From the NCBI RefSeq assembly GCF_029026145.1, contig NZ_CP119078.1:1441001-1505000 (forward strand): DNA of 64,000 nt, in the 5' to 3' direction. The position numbers and the translations under genes are program-made. Source of the stretch: Legionella cardiaca. GTDB lineage: Bacteria; Pseudomonadota; Gammaproteobacteria; Legionellales; Legionellaceae. Below, one piece after another: positions 1-8,537 of this stretch. The notes under the pieces are model-generated. The model was given only the letters and a program-made list of their open reading frames with translations, was not told the origin of the DNA and ran no database searches. The first letter of the stretch is position 1; each line of letters begins with the position of its first letter.

Positions 1-348
1 TTCGCCAATTTTTATAAGCTCCTGGCGTTCCTTTTCAAGATCTTCGCGAGTATATTCTCCCGGCGACCCTTCGCTTTTACTGGTTTCACCTGATAACAGA
101 TAGTCAATAAACAATTTTTGGGCATAAACTTGATAATCGTGGGCTTGCTGTAAAATAATGCCATTTAATACATTTTTTAAGGGAACTCGCATCAGCCGAT
201 GGTAAAAGGTATTGGGACTTTTTATTGCACTGATAAGATCTTGTTGTTGAAGACGAATTTTATATCTCTCCAAAATTCGCTCAACGGTGATTAAGCCATA
301 AGTTGACAACCACTCCGCCAAATCATTTTCTACATGTTCTTCGGTCAT
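1..348 (-). CDS. Hypothetical protein, 3' part outside the window
   Basis: An open frame runs from an ATG at 346-348 to the left edge without a stop, giving the first 116 residues of a longer protein. GGATGA sits just upstream of the ATG as a possible ribosome-binding site. The visible part is hydrophilic and mostly helical by eye, begins MTEEHVENDLAEW, and ends in a charged stretch rich in Glu, Lys and Arg. I see no signal peptide, membrane segment or catalytic motif and do not recognise the family. It is divergent from miaE, with 75 bp between the two starts. Confidence 0.6.
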   Translation of the reverse strand, partial: MTEEHVENDLAEWLSTYGLITVERILERYKIRLQQQDLISAIKSPNTFYHRLMRVPLKNVLNGIILQQAHDYQVYAQKLFIDYLLSGETSKSEGSPGEYTREDLEKERQELIKIGE

Positions 349-423
349 TATTCATCCAATATGATTTTGCAACAGTCTGTGATATAACGCTCTATTTTTA
401 AAAAGAGTATAGTGTAATTTATC

Positions 424-1047
424 ATGCTAAGCCTACTAAATAACGATTTGCAAATTTTAATTGATTTTCTTTGCGTTTCTACGCCTGATGCTTGGCTTGA
501 AGCTGCCGTAGAAAATCTTCCTACTCTTTTAATTGATCATGCCCATTGCGAGCGAAAAGCAGCAGCTACGGCCGTAAACTTTATTAGTAAATATCCAGAA
601 AAGCCTGAATTAGTAGAAGTAATGTCGCCTTTAGCTCGGGAAGAATTATTACATTTTGAAAAAGTGATTCATTTAATGAGTGAGCGAGGAATTGAATTTG
701 CCCCACTACCACCTTCAAACTATGCTCAGCAAATGCATAAACATGTTACAAAAGGTGGATGCAAAGAGCGCTTAAGTGATCAGCTCATCGTTGGTGCCAT
801 TATAGAAGCTCGTTCATGTGAACGATTTAATGCGCTTGTTTCTATGCTTGAAGATCAACAATTAAGAAAATTTTATGCTTCACTTGTTAAATCTGAAGCA
901 CGACATTTTCAAGACTATTTGCATTTAGCAAAGCTTTACGGTGGGGAGATCGATAAGAGGATTGATTTGTTCTTACAAATTGAAAACAAGTTGATTTGTT
1001 CACAAGATACGGTATTCCGCTTTCATAGCGGAATACCTCCAAAGTAA
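424..1047 (+). CDS. miaE: tRNA-(ms2io6A)-hydroxylase MiaE
   Basis: MiaE is a cytosolic non-haem diiron monooxygenase that hydroxylates the isopentenyl group of ms2i6A at position 37 of tRNAs reading UNN codons. The 207-residue protein has the ferritin-like four-helix pattern and the family's metal-ligand sequences: REELLHFEKV near residue 73, EARSCERF near 127 and SEARHFQDY near 156. The length is normal for the family. The last codons are written by a perfect inverted repeat (1011-1037), so the C-terminal residues overlap a probable transcription-stop structure. The gene converges on the minus-strand gene ending at 1050, with 2 bp between the stop codons. Confidence 0.95.
   Translation: MLSLLNNDLQILIDFLCVSTPDAWLEAAVENLPTLLIDHAHCERKAAATAVNFISKYPEKPELVEVMSPLAREELLHFEKVIHLMSERGIEFAPLPPSNYAQQMHKHVTKGGCKERLSDQLIVGAIIEARSCERFNALVSMLEDQQLRKFYASLVKSEARHFQDYLHLAKLYGGEIDKRIDLFLQIENKLICSQDTVFRFHSGIPPK
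1011..1037. terminator. Hairpin inside the 3' end of miaE
   Basis: GGTATTCCGC (1011-1020) and GCGGAATACC (1028-1037) form a perfect 10-bp stem with a 7-nt loop. The hairpin lies before the miaE stop codon, at a convergent gene junction. There is no clear T-run on either side, so terminator activity is inferred from position. Confidence 0.5.
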
Positions 1048-1049
1048 TG

Positions 1050-1799
1050 CTAGGGACCGCTTGGAGTACTAGGCTGATAATCGCTCTGATCTTCCATTTT
1101 TAGTGCGAAACGCTCACTTAGGTAATTGTGCATGGTTTTTTGTAAACCGTTTGAAGTATCCTTTTTTAGATCATCAAAAGCGCTTTTATCAGTCAGACGT
1201 TGTCCAGTTGTATCATTGGTTAAGGTAAAACGCTTATCTGGATCATTAGCATCAACTTGCAGTGTATGACCATTCTTTTTAGCCCAATCAAAAAGTGCCA
1301 TATCAAATAATCGTTTTTGCTCCTCAGTAACCGGTTTACCGTTAACCGATACATCAGATTTAACATGACCAGTGGTTTCATCCATAGTCACACTGTATTT
1401 GATTTCTGGAGATATATTTAGCTTGTCTTGGTCGATTTTATCCCAATTTGGGTTTGCCATAGCCATATTTCCTAGCCATTTATTAATTAACTCACTAAAA
1501 ACCTTCAGGTAATTCATCAGCTTGTTCATACCAGTAGTCCATTCCACAAATGCCTCAGACTCACCTTTAAGACATCGTTGGATATTTTCGTCTACTTGCT
1601 TTTGTAGCTCTCCAATTTCCTTATTGATTTTCTCGTTTTTCTGAGCACTGTTTCTTTCTTTTATTTTTTTTTGATTTTCAATCATTTCTTGCTGTAGCGG
1701 ATCAGTAACTGCTTTGGTAAATGCATCTTGATCTGGACCACGTGGCGCATCTCTAAAAGGGTTTTTAATCTTTGGAAAATCGACCATTTCATTCTCCAT
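1050..1799 (-). CDS. Hypothetical soluble protein with coiled-coil segment
   Basis: This 249-residue protein is not recognised. Residues about 35-75 are a charged helical, likely coiled-coil, segment rich in Lys, Glu and Gln. The middle holds repeated beta-like phrases (TMDETTGHVKSDVSV, TLTNDTTGQRL). The C-terminus is acidic and Ser/Pro-rich. There is no signal peptide or transmembrane segment. The ATG overlaps the lpxH stop codon by one base (TAATG), so it is probably translated by coupling as the last gene of minC-lpxH-this gene. Its composition and tail fit a Dot/Icm effector, but its position in an lpxH operon also allows a cytosolic housekeeping role. Confidence 0.7.
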   Translation of the reverse strand: MENEMVDFPKIKNPFRDAPRGPDQDAFTKAVTDPLQQEMIENQKKIKERNSAQKNEKINKEIGELQKQVDENIQRCLKGESEAFVEWTTGMNKLMNYLKVFSELINKWLGNMAMANPNWDKIDQDKLNISPEIKYSVTMDETTGHVKSDVSVNGKPVTEEQKRLFDMALFDWAKKNGHTLQVDANDPDKRFTLTNDTTGQRLTDKSAFDDLKKDTSNGLQKTMHNYLSERFALKMEDQSDYQPSTPSGP

Positions 1800-2518
1800 T
1801 AAAAGAACTGTTCAAATTTAAAGCCATTAGTCTTATCATAACACAGCAGATGAGGACTGTCATCCCAGTCACTTAACACATACTCGCTATATTGATTATC
1901 ATTATACGGGTAATTTATTAAGCCTGGCTTATGTGTATGCCCGCGGATTAAAATATTTGTCTGGTATTTTTGCATATGCTTTAGCATGGATTCAACAACA
2001 ACGTCCATTTCTGCCGTTGCTTTGTTTTTATTCATTTGGCTATGCTCTCGCACCTTATTGACTAGTTTATTTCGAAAAGATAATGGTAACTTTAAAAAAA
2101 ATTTTGCAAACCATCGATTTCTTGTAAGACGCCTGAACCAGACGTGCGCCCTGTCTAACGTACAATATCTATCGCCGTGAACTAACATGACTGGCAATCC
2201 AAACAAAATGATTGCCGGCTCTGATAGTATTTTTATGTTAGCTACTTTAGCAAATTGCTCACCAAGTAAAAAATCACGATTTCCGTGTAGATAATAAATC
2301 TGAACGTTCTGTTGTGATAACCAATGTAATCGCTGGGCAATTTCTTCACTCCAAGGCTCAAGTCCATCATCACCTGGCCAAACATGGAAAAAATCACCAA
2401 GAATATAAACAGCTTTTGTATTTGTTGCAGCCCAATCAATAAATGCATTAAAGCGCGCAATTATCCCATCTTCATGAGGATGCAAATGTAAATCGGATAT
2501 AAAAACAGCATCTAACAT
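1799..2518 (-). CDS. lpxH: UDP-2,3-diacylglucosamine diphosphatase LpxH
   Basis: LpxH hydrolyses UDP-2,3-diacylglucosamine to lipid X and UMP, the fourth step of lipid A synthesis, at the inner face of the cytoplasmic membrane. The 239-residue protein carries all the calcineurin-like metallophosphoesterase motifs: ISDLHLH at the N-terminus, LGDFFHVW, HGNRDFL, a metal-binding VHGDRY, and GHTHKP near residue 193. Its length matches the family. Its start overlaps the end of minC by 7 bp and its stop overlaps the start of the downstream gene by 1 bp, which indicates one tightly coupled transcript. Confidence 0.95.
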   Translation of the reverse strand: MLDAVFISDLHLHPHEDGIIARFNAFIDWAATNTKAVYILGDFFHVWPGDDGLEPWSEEIAQRLHWLSQQNVQIYYLHGNRDFLLGEQFAKVANIKILSEPAIILFGLPVMLVHGDRYCTLDRAHVWFRRLTRNRWFAKFFLKLPLSFRNKLVNKVREHSQMNKNKATAEMDVVVESMLKHMQKYQTNILIRGHTHKPGLINYPYNDNQYSEYVLSDWDDSPHLLCYDKTNGFKFEQFF

Positions 2519-3231
2519 AAAGGCTCTATATGGATATGTTCATCTTGTAGATAAATTTGACAAGGGCCAGTCTGCGGCTCTATTGCATCACTTAAACGAT
2601 AGAAACCAGCAATAGAAACCAATTCAGCTTCCAGAGAATGGCAAAAAATTCGCGCACTCGTATCACCAGAAATTCCCGCTAACGCTCTACCACGCAAAGC
2701 ACCGTATACGTGAATATTTCCATCAGCAAGTAATTCTGCACCATGGCTTACTGAGGCAGTGATGATTAAATCACTTCCCTTGCTCACAACCTGCTGTCCA
2801 GATCGAACTGGCGTTGTCAGTAACTTTGTTTTAATAGGTTCAGCGGGCGCAGCTTCTTGTGAGAACTCCTCCAGAAGAGGTTTATCATGAGTGGATGAAG
2901 CATTTAATACGGCCAAGCCTTGACATTGAGCTAAAGTAGACAGCAAGGGATTTGCTCCCTGAATTGCAACGGGCAGCAAATGATGTTCACGCAAACACTG
3001 ACAAAATGCTTGTAGATCAATCTCACCATCTTCCAGAACGCTGCAATCTAAAACAACCGGCGTTTTATCAAAAAGACGGGGCGCTTTTGCAATAATTTCA
3101 ATTAGTTGCTGTTTAAACAGCAAGCAGTCACGACTCAGTAATTGCAAAACTGTAAATGTATACAATCTACCTTTGAGCTTAAATGCTTGTGATTTCAATA
3201 TATTATCCACCATAATCACGATATCCATCAC
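2512..3231 (-). CDS. minC: Septum site-determining protein MinC
   Basis: MinC inhibits FtsZ polymerisation away from midcell and is recruited to the membrane by MinD. The protein has an N-terminal FtsZ-binding domain of about 110 residues. A poorly conserved Ala/Pro/Lys linker follows, then the C-terminal right-handed beta-helix domain with phrases such as VRSGQQVV, GAELLADGNIHVYGAL and RGRALAG. At 239 residues its size is typical. minD and minE are not next to it; lpxH follows with a 7-bp overlap. The start could also be Met2 or Met7, since three ATG codons lie close together. Confidence 0.92.
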   Translation of the reverse strand: MMDIVIMVDNILKSQAFKLKGRLYTFTVLQLLSRDCLLFKQQLIEIIAKAPRLFDKTPVVLDCSVLEDGEIDLQAFCQCLREHHLLPVAIQGANPLLSTLAQCQGLAVLNASSTHDKPLLEEFSQEAAPAEPIKTKLLTTPVRSGQQVVSKGSDLIITASVSHGAELLADGNIHVYGALRGRALAGISGDTSARIFCHSLEAELVSIAGFYRLSDAIEPQTGPCQIYLQDEHIHIEPLC

Positions 3232-3284
3232 CCTGTTTTTTGTTTATACTATCATGAGGGGATAAATAACAGAAGGATATAACC

Positions 3285-4958
3285 GTGGATAAAGTTTGGC
3301 TTGAACATTACCAAAAGGGCGTTCCTCATACAATTGATATTAATGAATATGCATCCATCGTTGCATTATTTGAAGAATCTTGCCGTAAATATTCATCTCA
3401 AATTGCATACGTTAACTTGGGTAGTCCCATAACCTATGCAGAATTAGATAAAAAAAGTGCCCAATTTGCCACTTATCTGCAGCAATTAGGATTAAAAAAA
3501 GGTGCTCGTGTAGCCATCATGATGCCAAATTTACTGCAATATCCTATTGCTTTATTTGGTATTTTAAGAGCTGGCTATACTGTCGTTAATACTAATCCAC
3601 TTTATACCGCTGATGAAGTTGCTCATCAGATGAAAGACTCTGGTGCTGAAGCAATTGTTGTTCTCGCCAATTTTGCTAAAACGCTAGAAAAAGCCCTCCC
3701 TCACACGGATCTTAAGCATGTAGTTATTACTCAAATCGGTGATCTTTTTCCTGTTATTAAGAAAATAATCGTCAATTCTGTGGTTAAATACATAAAAAAA
3801 ATGGTGCCTGATTACAATATTCCCCATGCCATTAGTTTTAATGACGCTTTGCAACAAGGCGAATCCGGTCATTTAGAGCCAGCTCAGCTCGATCACCAAT
3901 CCATTGCCTTTTTACAATATACAGGAGGCACAACGGGTGTTGCTAAAGGAGCGATTCTAACGCATGGCAATATGGTGGCTAATGTTCTACAAGCATCCTC
4001 CTGGATATCCCCCTTAGCAATAGATGGTCAGGATATTATTATAACTGCCCTTCCGTTGTACCATATTTTTTCACTAACTGCGAATTGCCTGACTTTTTTA
4101 AAAGTCGGTGCAAAAAACATTTTAATTACCAACCCTCGAGATATCTCTCATTTCATTTCAGAAATTAAAAATAGTGGCTTTACAGCCATCACCGGCGTAA
4201 ATACTCTATTCAATGCGCTGTTAAATCACCCCAAATTTCATGAAATTGATTTTTCAAAAGTTAAACTCGCTCTTTCAGGAGGCATGTCATTACAAAAAAG
4301 CGTTGCCTTAAAGTGGAAAGAAAAAACAAAAACGCGAGTGCTCGAGGCGTATGGCCTAACTGAAACAAGTCCAGCAGTTACAATTAATCCCATGTATCTT
4401 GAAGATTATAACGGTAGTATTGGTTTACCTTTACCCTCGACAGATATTGCAATTCGAGACGATGATAACAAAGATGTTCAACCAGGACAGGCAGGTGAAT
4501 TATGTGTCAAAGGTCCACAAGTAATGGCCGGTTATTGGCAACGACCCGATGAAACTGCCTTGGTATTTACCGTAGATGGCTTTTTAAAAACTGGTGATAT
4601 TGCTCGCATTGATGAAGAAGGGTATGTATATCTTGTCGATAGGAAAAAAGACATGATTGATGTTTCTGGTTTTAATGTTTATCCCAATGAAGTCGAACAA
4701 ATAATTAGTATGCATCCTGGAGTACTTGAAGTAGGGGTTGTTGGCGTTTTGGATGAAGAAACAGGCGAACGAGTTAAAGCTTGCATTGTTAAACGTGATC
4801 CGAATTTAACAGCAGAAGAAATTACCGCCTATTGTCGCGAACATTTAACAGCTTATAAAATTCCTAAAATTATTGAATTCTATAGCGAACTCCCCAAAAC
4901 CAATGTAGGCAAAGTTTTGCGCCGCGCTTTAAAAACAGAAGAAGCCTCTGTTGCCTAA
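3285..4958 (+). CDS. fadD: Long-chain-fatty-acid--CoA ligase FadD
   Basis: This 557-residue protein is an ANL-superfamily acyl-CoA synthetase, which activates long-chain fatty acids with ATP and CoA for beta-oxidation or phospholipid use. The P-loop signature YTGGTTGVAKGA lies near residue 213. The YGLTETSP adenylate-binding motif, the KTGDIA hinge region and the C-terminal lysine segment (PKTNVGKVLRR) are all present. Translation begins at GTG, preceded by AGAAGG. TATACT at about 3246-3251 is a possible -10 element. It is transcribed alone, divergent from minC, and ends at a strong hairpin. Confidence 0.93.
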   Translation: MDKVWLEHYQKGVPHTIDINEYASIVALFEESCRKYSSQIAYVNLGSPITYAELDKKSAQFATYLQQLGLKKGARVAIMMPNLLQYPIALFGILRAGYTVVNTNPLYTADEVAHQMKDSGAEAIVVLANFAKTLEKALPHTDLKHVVITQIGDLFPVIKKIIVNSVVKYIKKMVPDYNIPHAISFNDALQQGESGHLEPAQLDHQSIAFLQYTGGTTGVAKGAILTHGNMVANVLQASSWISPLAIDGQDIIITALPLYHIFSLTANCLTFLKVGAKNILITNPRDISHFISEIKNSGFTAITGVNTLFNALLNHPKFHEIDFSKVKLALSGGMSLQKSVALKWKEKTKTRVLEAYGLTETSPAVTINPMYLEDYNGSIGLPLPSTDIAIRDDDNKDVQPGQAGELCVKGPQVMAGYWQRPDETALVFTVDGFLKTGDIARIDEEGYVYLVDRKKDMIDVSGFNVYPNEVEQIISMHPGVLEVGVVGVLDEETGERVKACIVKRDPNLTAEEITAYCREHLTAYKIPKIIEFYSELPKTNVGKVLRRALKTEEASVA

Positions 4959-4990
4959 TTAATTAGACTTTAAGTACCCAGAAGAAGTCT

Positions 4991-5023
4991 TAAAGAATGA
5001 GCTACTTTGTGGCTCATTCTTTA
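4991..5023. terminator. Bidirectional terminator between fadD and the Nudix gene
   Basis: TAAAGAATGAGC (4991-5002) pairs perfectly with GCTCATTCTTTA (5012-5023) over 12 bp, with a 9-nt loop. The structure lies between two convergent genes, and its A/T-rich stem base would give a U-rich end in both directions. Confidence 0.8.
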
Positions 5024-5056
5024 CATCACCAAAAACGTATTTGCTCAGACCGCCCC

Positions 5057-5572
5057 CTAATCTTTCATAAAGCAAAGCTGTTTCATAATACGTGCAGTTG
5101 CCCCCCAAAGAAAATGAGGGCTTGCTGTATATTGCCAGCTTTTAAAATGAAATCCATTTTTTGTAACTAATATTTTTTGATAGTGCTTTAAATCCCTCAC
5201 TTCATTTAAGGGTAAGGTAAAAACATCAAGAACTTCGCGTGGATCAAGAATATAAGGAGTTAATGATTCAATGGAGGCATACCAAGGGTAAATAAGAAAA
5301 CCTGTCAGTGTCTGTTCAGGTATCATTGCAGTCGGTGATTTTACACGCTCTGAAGGAATCCCAAGCTCTTCCTGCAATTCTCGCAATGCTGTTGCATAAA
5401 GATCCTTGTCATTTTTCTGCCATCGACCACCTGGAAAACAAACTTCCCCTGGATGATGCCGTAATTTTAGACTGCGTCTTGTCAAGATTAATGAATTATT
5501 CGACAAATCATGCAATACAAGAACTGAGGCCGTTTTTTTCAAAGCGGAGTTAGTTAGCGTTGTGAAGTCCAT
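5057..5572 (-). CDS. Nudix hydrolase, probable CoA pyrophosphatase
   Basis: The 171-residue protein contains a complete Nudix box, from the Gly-Gly pair of FPGGRW to LRELQEELGI (pattern G-x5-E-x7-REUxEExGU), preceded by LTRRSLKLRHHPGEVCFPGG. This RR..H.GE.CFPGG arrangement is typical of the CoA-pyrophosphatase branch (NudL/NUDT7/NUDT8), which splits CoA and acyl-CoA into phosphopantetheine and 3',5'-ADP. The start overlaps the end of pabB by 23 bp, so the two are co-transcribed. The substrate is inferred from family resemblance. Confidence 0.85.
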   Translation of the reverse strand: MDFTTLTNSALKKTASVLVLHDLSNNSLILTRRSLKLRHHPGEVCFPGGRWQKNDKDLYATALRELQEELGIPSERVKSPTAMIPEQTLTGFLIYPWYASIESLTPYILDPREVLDVFTLPLNEVRDLKHYQKILVTKNGFHFKSWQYTASPHFLWGATARIMKQLCFMKD

Positions 5573-6884
5573 TTAAAATGGCAGCTATTTTAGTAAAACA
5601 TTCACAGTATTCATCTTCCCAGTTAGAGTCAATAACTATTCCCCCTCCAGCAGCAAGATGTAGAATTTCATTACGCGCAATGACCGTACGTATAGCAATG
5701 TTGCTGTCAAAACGCCCATGGTTTGAAAAATAAGCAATACTACCGCAGTAAATTCCTCGTGCATGCGGTTCACGCTCTGCTATAACACGCATAGATTCCA
5801 ATTTAGGGGCACCAGTGATAGAGCCACCTGGAAAGCAAGCTTTAAATGCCTCTACAGGTGAAATATCTTCTCTGCGTCGTGCTTCAATATGACTTACCAA
5901 ATGGTGAACCGCCGAGAAACTTTGAAGCTCACAGAGCGCACGCACAACAACAGAGCCTGCATGCGCAATTTTTCCTAAATCATTTCGCAATAAATCAGTA
6001 ATCATGACGTTTTCAGCGCGATTTTTACTACTCCTAAGTAAGCTCTGGCGTAATTGCTCGTCAACCAATGGATCAATAGAACGTTTTGCAGACCCTTTAA
6101 TAGGAGAGGTCAATAACAACCCATTATCATGCATAACAAAACGTTCGGGAGAAAAACTTAGAATATCTTCTTCTTCATAACGAAGGAATGCAGCATAGGG
6201 TACAGGATTTTTGAGGCTGACTTGTTTATACATTTCCCAAGCATCACCACAATAAGCAGCATTAAAAGGTTGTGTGTAGTTCACCTGATAACAGCGCCCC
6301 TCCTCTATATTTTTATGAATGGCATTAAATTCTTCGCGATAATCCGATTTGGAAATAAGCGGTTTGAATGTTTCTTTAAGTTCGAAAAAATCATCCGTAG
6401 AGTGTTTAGAATTCCATAGTATTAACATCTCTTTGATAATTGCCGCCGTCTCAGAGCGCTGATTCGCTGAAAATAAAATAACTTTTCTTAAATGATGATC
6501 GGTAATAATTGCCCAATCATATAGGCCTATATTCATTAAAGGCATGCCAGACAAGCTCGCTTGAGGTTTTGAGGGGATACCAAAAAGTTTTGCTCCTAAA
6601 TCATAGGAAAAATAGCCAATTGCCCCTCCCTGAAATGGCAGATCCCCAATACTTTTTTCTGTGCCGGGGATTAATTCCTGTAACTGTTCAAAAATAGTAT
6701 TTGTACAAGAATCTTTTTCGAGTTTAATTTGCTGGTACGGATAAGCGCTTAGAATATCATAACGACCATTTGTCTTATCGCTGCTTTCAAGAAGAACAAA
6801 ACCCGGCAGTTTTGTCAATTTTTGATAATGTTTAAGTAAATTGTTCGAATAGCTTAAGTTTAATATTGTAAATTTCGTCATCAT
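5550..6884 (-). CDS. pabB: Aminodeoxychorismate synthase component I PabB
   Basis: PabB converts chorismate and ammonia (from the PabA glutaminase) to 4-amino-4-deoxychorismate for folate synthesis. The 444-residue protein has the chorismate-binding domain in its C-terminal half. PIKGSAKRS carries the PabB-type active-site lysine, which separates it from anthranilate synthase (PIxGTxPRG). It is followed by NRAENVMITDLLRND, the PGGSITGAPK loop and RGIYCGSIAYFS. An ATG ATG pair forms the start after AAAAGG. pabA is not adjacent; the Nudix gene follows with an overlap. Confidence 0.92.
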   Translation of the reverse strand: MMTKFTILNLSYSNNLLKHYQKLTKLPGFVLLESSDKTNGRYDILSAYPYQQIKLEKDSCTNTIFEQLQELIPGTEKSIGDLPFQGGAIGYFSYDLGAKLFGIPSKPQASLSGMPLMNIGLYDWAIITDHHLRKVILFSANQRSETAAIIKEMLILWNSKHSTDDFFELKETFKPLISKSDYREEFNAIHKNIEEGRCYQVNYTQPFNAAYCGDAWEMYKQVSLKNPVPYAAFLRYEEEDILSFSPERFVMHDNGLLLTSPIKGSAKRSIDPLVDEQLRQSLLRSSKNRAENVMITDLLRNDLGKIAHAGSVVVRALCELQSFSAVHHLVSHIEARRREDISPVEAFKACFPGGSITGAPKLESMRVIAEREPHARGIYCGSIAYFSNHGRFDSNIAIRTVIARNEILHLAAGGGIVIDSNWEDEYCECFTKIAAILNGLHNAN

Positions 6885-6976
6885 TAACCTTTTTGTACAC
6901 TTTTTTTCTAAAAACCTTTACACATATGGCAAGATAATTGTACAGTTCGAGCTGTTTTTTCCAAAGTAGGATAATT

Positions 6977-8458
6977 ATGAAAATCTGTTTCCCTTCTATT
7001 ACTTTTATAGAACACCCGGTGATTTGGAATTATGATCCAGAAAACAATAAAGCGGTATGTACCATGGAGTTGGCCGGTTGCAATGAAGCTTATAATAAAT
7101 CTGCTTTGCTTAAATCGCTACAGGAGATTAAAGGCATAACTGTTAGCCATGAAGAAGAAGTTGTCATTACCGATATGAAAACTTTTCTCGCATCACATCC
7201 TATGATGGAAATTCATGAAATTGATACGGCTAAAAAATTGCGAAGAACACACTCAAGGTCAAAAGGGACTTTTTTTGGCTCTAAAACCAGAAAAGACTCT
7301 ATTACAACCCCACCAGAGATATTAGAAAAAGCCAGCTCCAGTGCAACTGAAAATCAACCCAAAGGTATTCGAGTGGAGGCCTTTATCAGCCGTGAGACTT
7401 CGCCGGGTGTTTGGGGTAATACTCTAAGTTGCCTGGACTATTTTGGCGGTAAAAATAAAGCGGACTCCAGTTCTCGCCAGGTAGACTTAATTCACTCGCA
7501 AGCAGATATGGTCAAAGCCCTTCAATACCTAAAAAATGAAAGTATCTACCCTATAAAAAAAGGGCAAATGGAAATTATTTGCATGCTTTTTAATAAAATT
7601 TTAGCGCCTTTATATGATGAGATAAACGATCAGCCTCTATCCACAAAATTCAGCAATTATTTACGTGATCTTGTCGAAAAAATCATGCTAAATCAGAGGC
7701 TTAATTACGGCCCCACCTATTATGAAAAATTATCTCAAGAAGAGAGAGATAAATTATTTCCAGATCCCAATGAATTTGAATTTGCAGTTCAACAAGGGCG
7801 AATTGCCCGCGTTAACATTATGTTAAGAGACCTGCTTTTCTTTGTCACACCCGACATGCAGGCACAGAAACTAACAAGCGATTCATTTAGTGTGAAACAA
7901 ATGGAATTACTAAGACAAAGACTTAGCATAAAAGACAAAGCAGTTTTTATTGAAAAACTAAATCTTTTAAGGGAGCTAACCGTTGAAGTTGGGCATTTAG
8001 AATATGAGTTTGATCTCCGCATGGTAGAGATGAGAAGACAAATGGATGCAAAAGCTGCATGCATTGGGCCATTGCACTCTTTCTACTGCTTAATTCAAAA
8101 AACTTTCAAATCTATTTTGGATGAAAAAGACAAAGTTGTTGATGAACTCACTGAAAAGACAGTTGATGCAACGATTGTCGCTCTTAGAGAAACCTATTCA
8201 AATGATACCGATGCTAAATCTCATATTGGACAACCTCTAACCTGTGATGAAGACTTTTATTTATCTAAAGCCTGGGATGAAAGTTTATCAACTTATCTAA
8301 GCACAAATATTCCGCCAAAAATAAAGAAGAAAGATTTAGTTATAACCACTAAAAATTGTGTTATGGAATTTGTTAAGGAACATTTGAAACGCCATCTTGC
8401 TAGTCATACTCCTAGTGATCAAGATGTACAAACAACTAGTAATTTTGGTTTGATTTAA
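6977..8458 (+). CDS. Hypothetical protein, candidate Dot/Icm effector
   Basis: The frame is open from a TTG at 6938, but the ATG at 6977 is preferred because AGTAGGAT lies about 8 bp upstream. The product is 493 residues, hydrophilic, with no signal peptide or transmembrane helix. The N-terminal 60 residues are beta-rich, followed by a basic Ser/Lys/Arg patch near residue 75-95. The remainder (from about residue 165) looks all-helical with many charged helices. The last 20 residues are Ser/Thr/Asp-rich, as in many translocated Legionella proteins. No known domain is recognised. It stands alone between pabB and the dehydrogenase operon, divergent from pabB. Confidence 0.75.
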   Translation: MKICFPSITFIEHPVIWNYDPENNKAVCTMELAGCNEAYNKSALLKSLQEIKGITVSHEEEVVITDMKTFLASHPMMEIHEIDTAKKLRRTHSRSKGTFFGSKTRKDSITTPPEILEKASSSATENQPKGIRVEAFISRETSPGVWGNTLSCLDYFGGKNKADSSSRQVDLIHSQADMVKALQYLKNESIYPIKKGQMEIICMLFNKILAPLYDEINDQPLSTKFSNYLRDLVEKIMLNQRLNYGPTYYEKLSQEERDKLFPDPNEFEFAVQQGRIARVNIMLRDLLFFVTPDMQAQKLTSDSFSVKQMELLRQRLSIKDKAVFIEKLNLLRELTVEVGHLEYEFDLRMVEMRRQMDAKAACIGPLHSFYCLIQKTFKSILDEKDKVVDELTEKTVDATIVALRETYSNDTDAKSHIGQPLTCDEDFYLSKAWDESLSTYLSTNIPPKIKKKDLVITTKNCVMEFVKEHLKRHLASHTPSDQDVQTTSNFGLI

Positions 8459-8537
8459 ACACGGATTTAATGAAGTCCCTAGTTTTTAGAAAGAATTGTG
8501 AGTATTCTATGGCGGCGTTGTTAACAAGGAGACAGCC

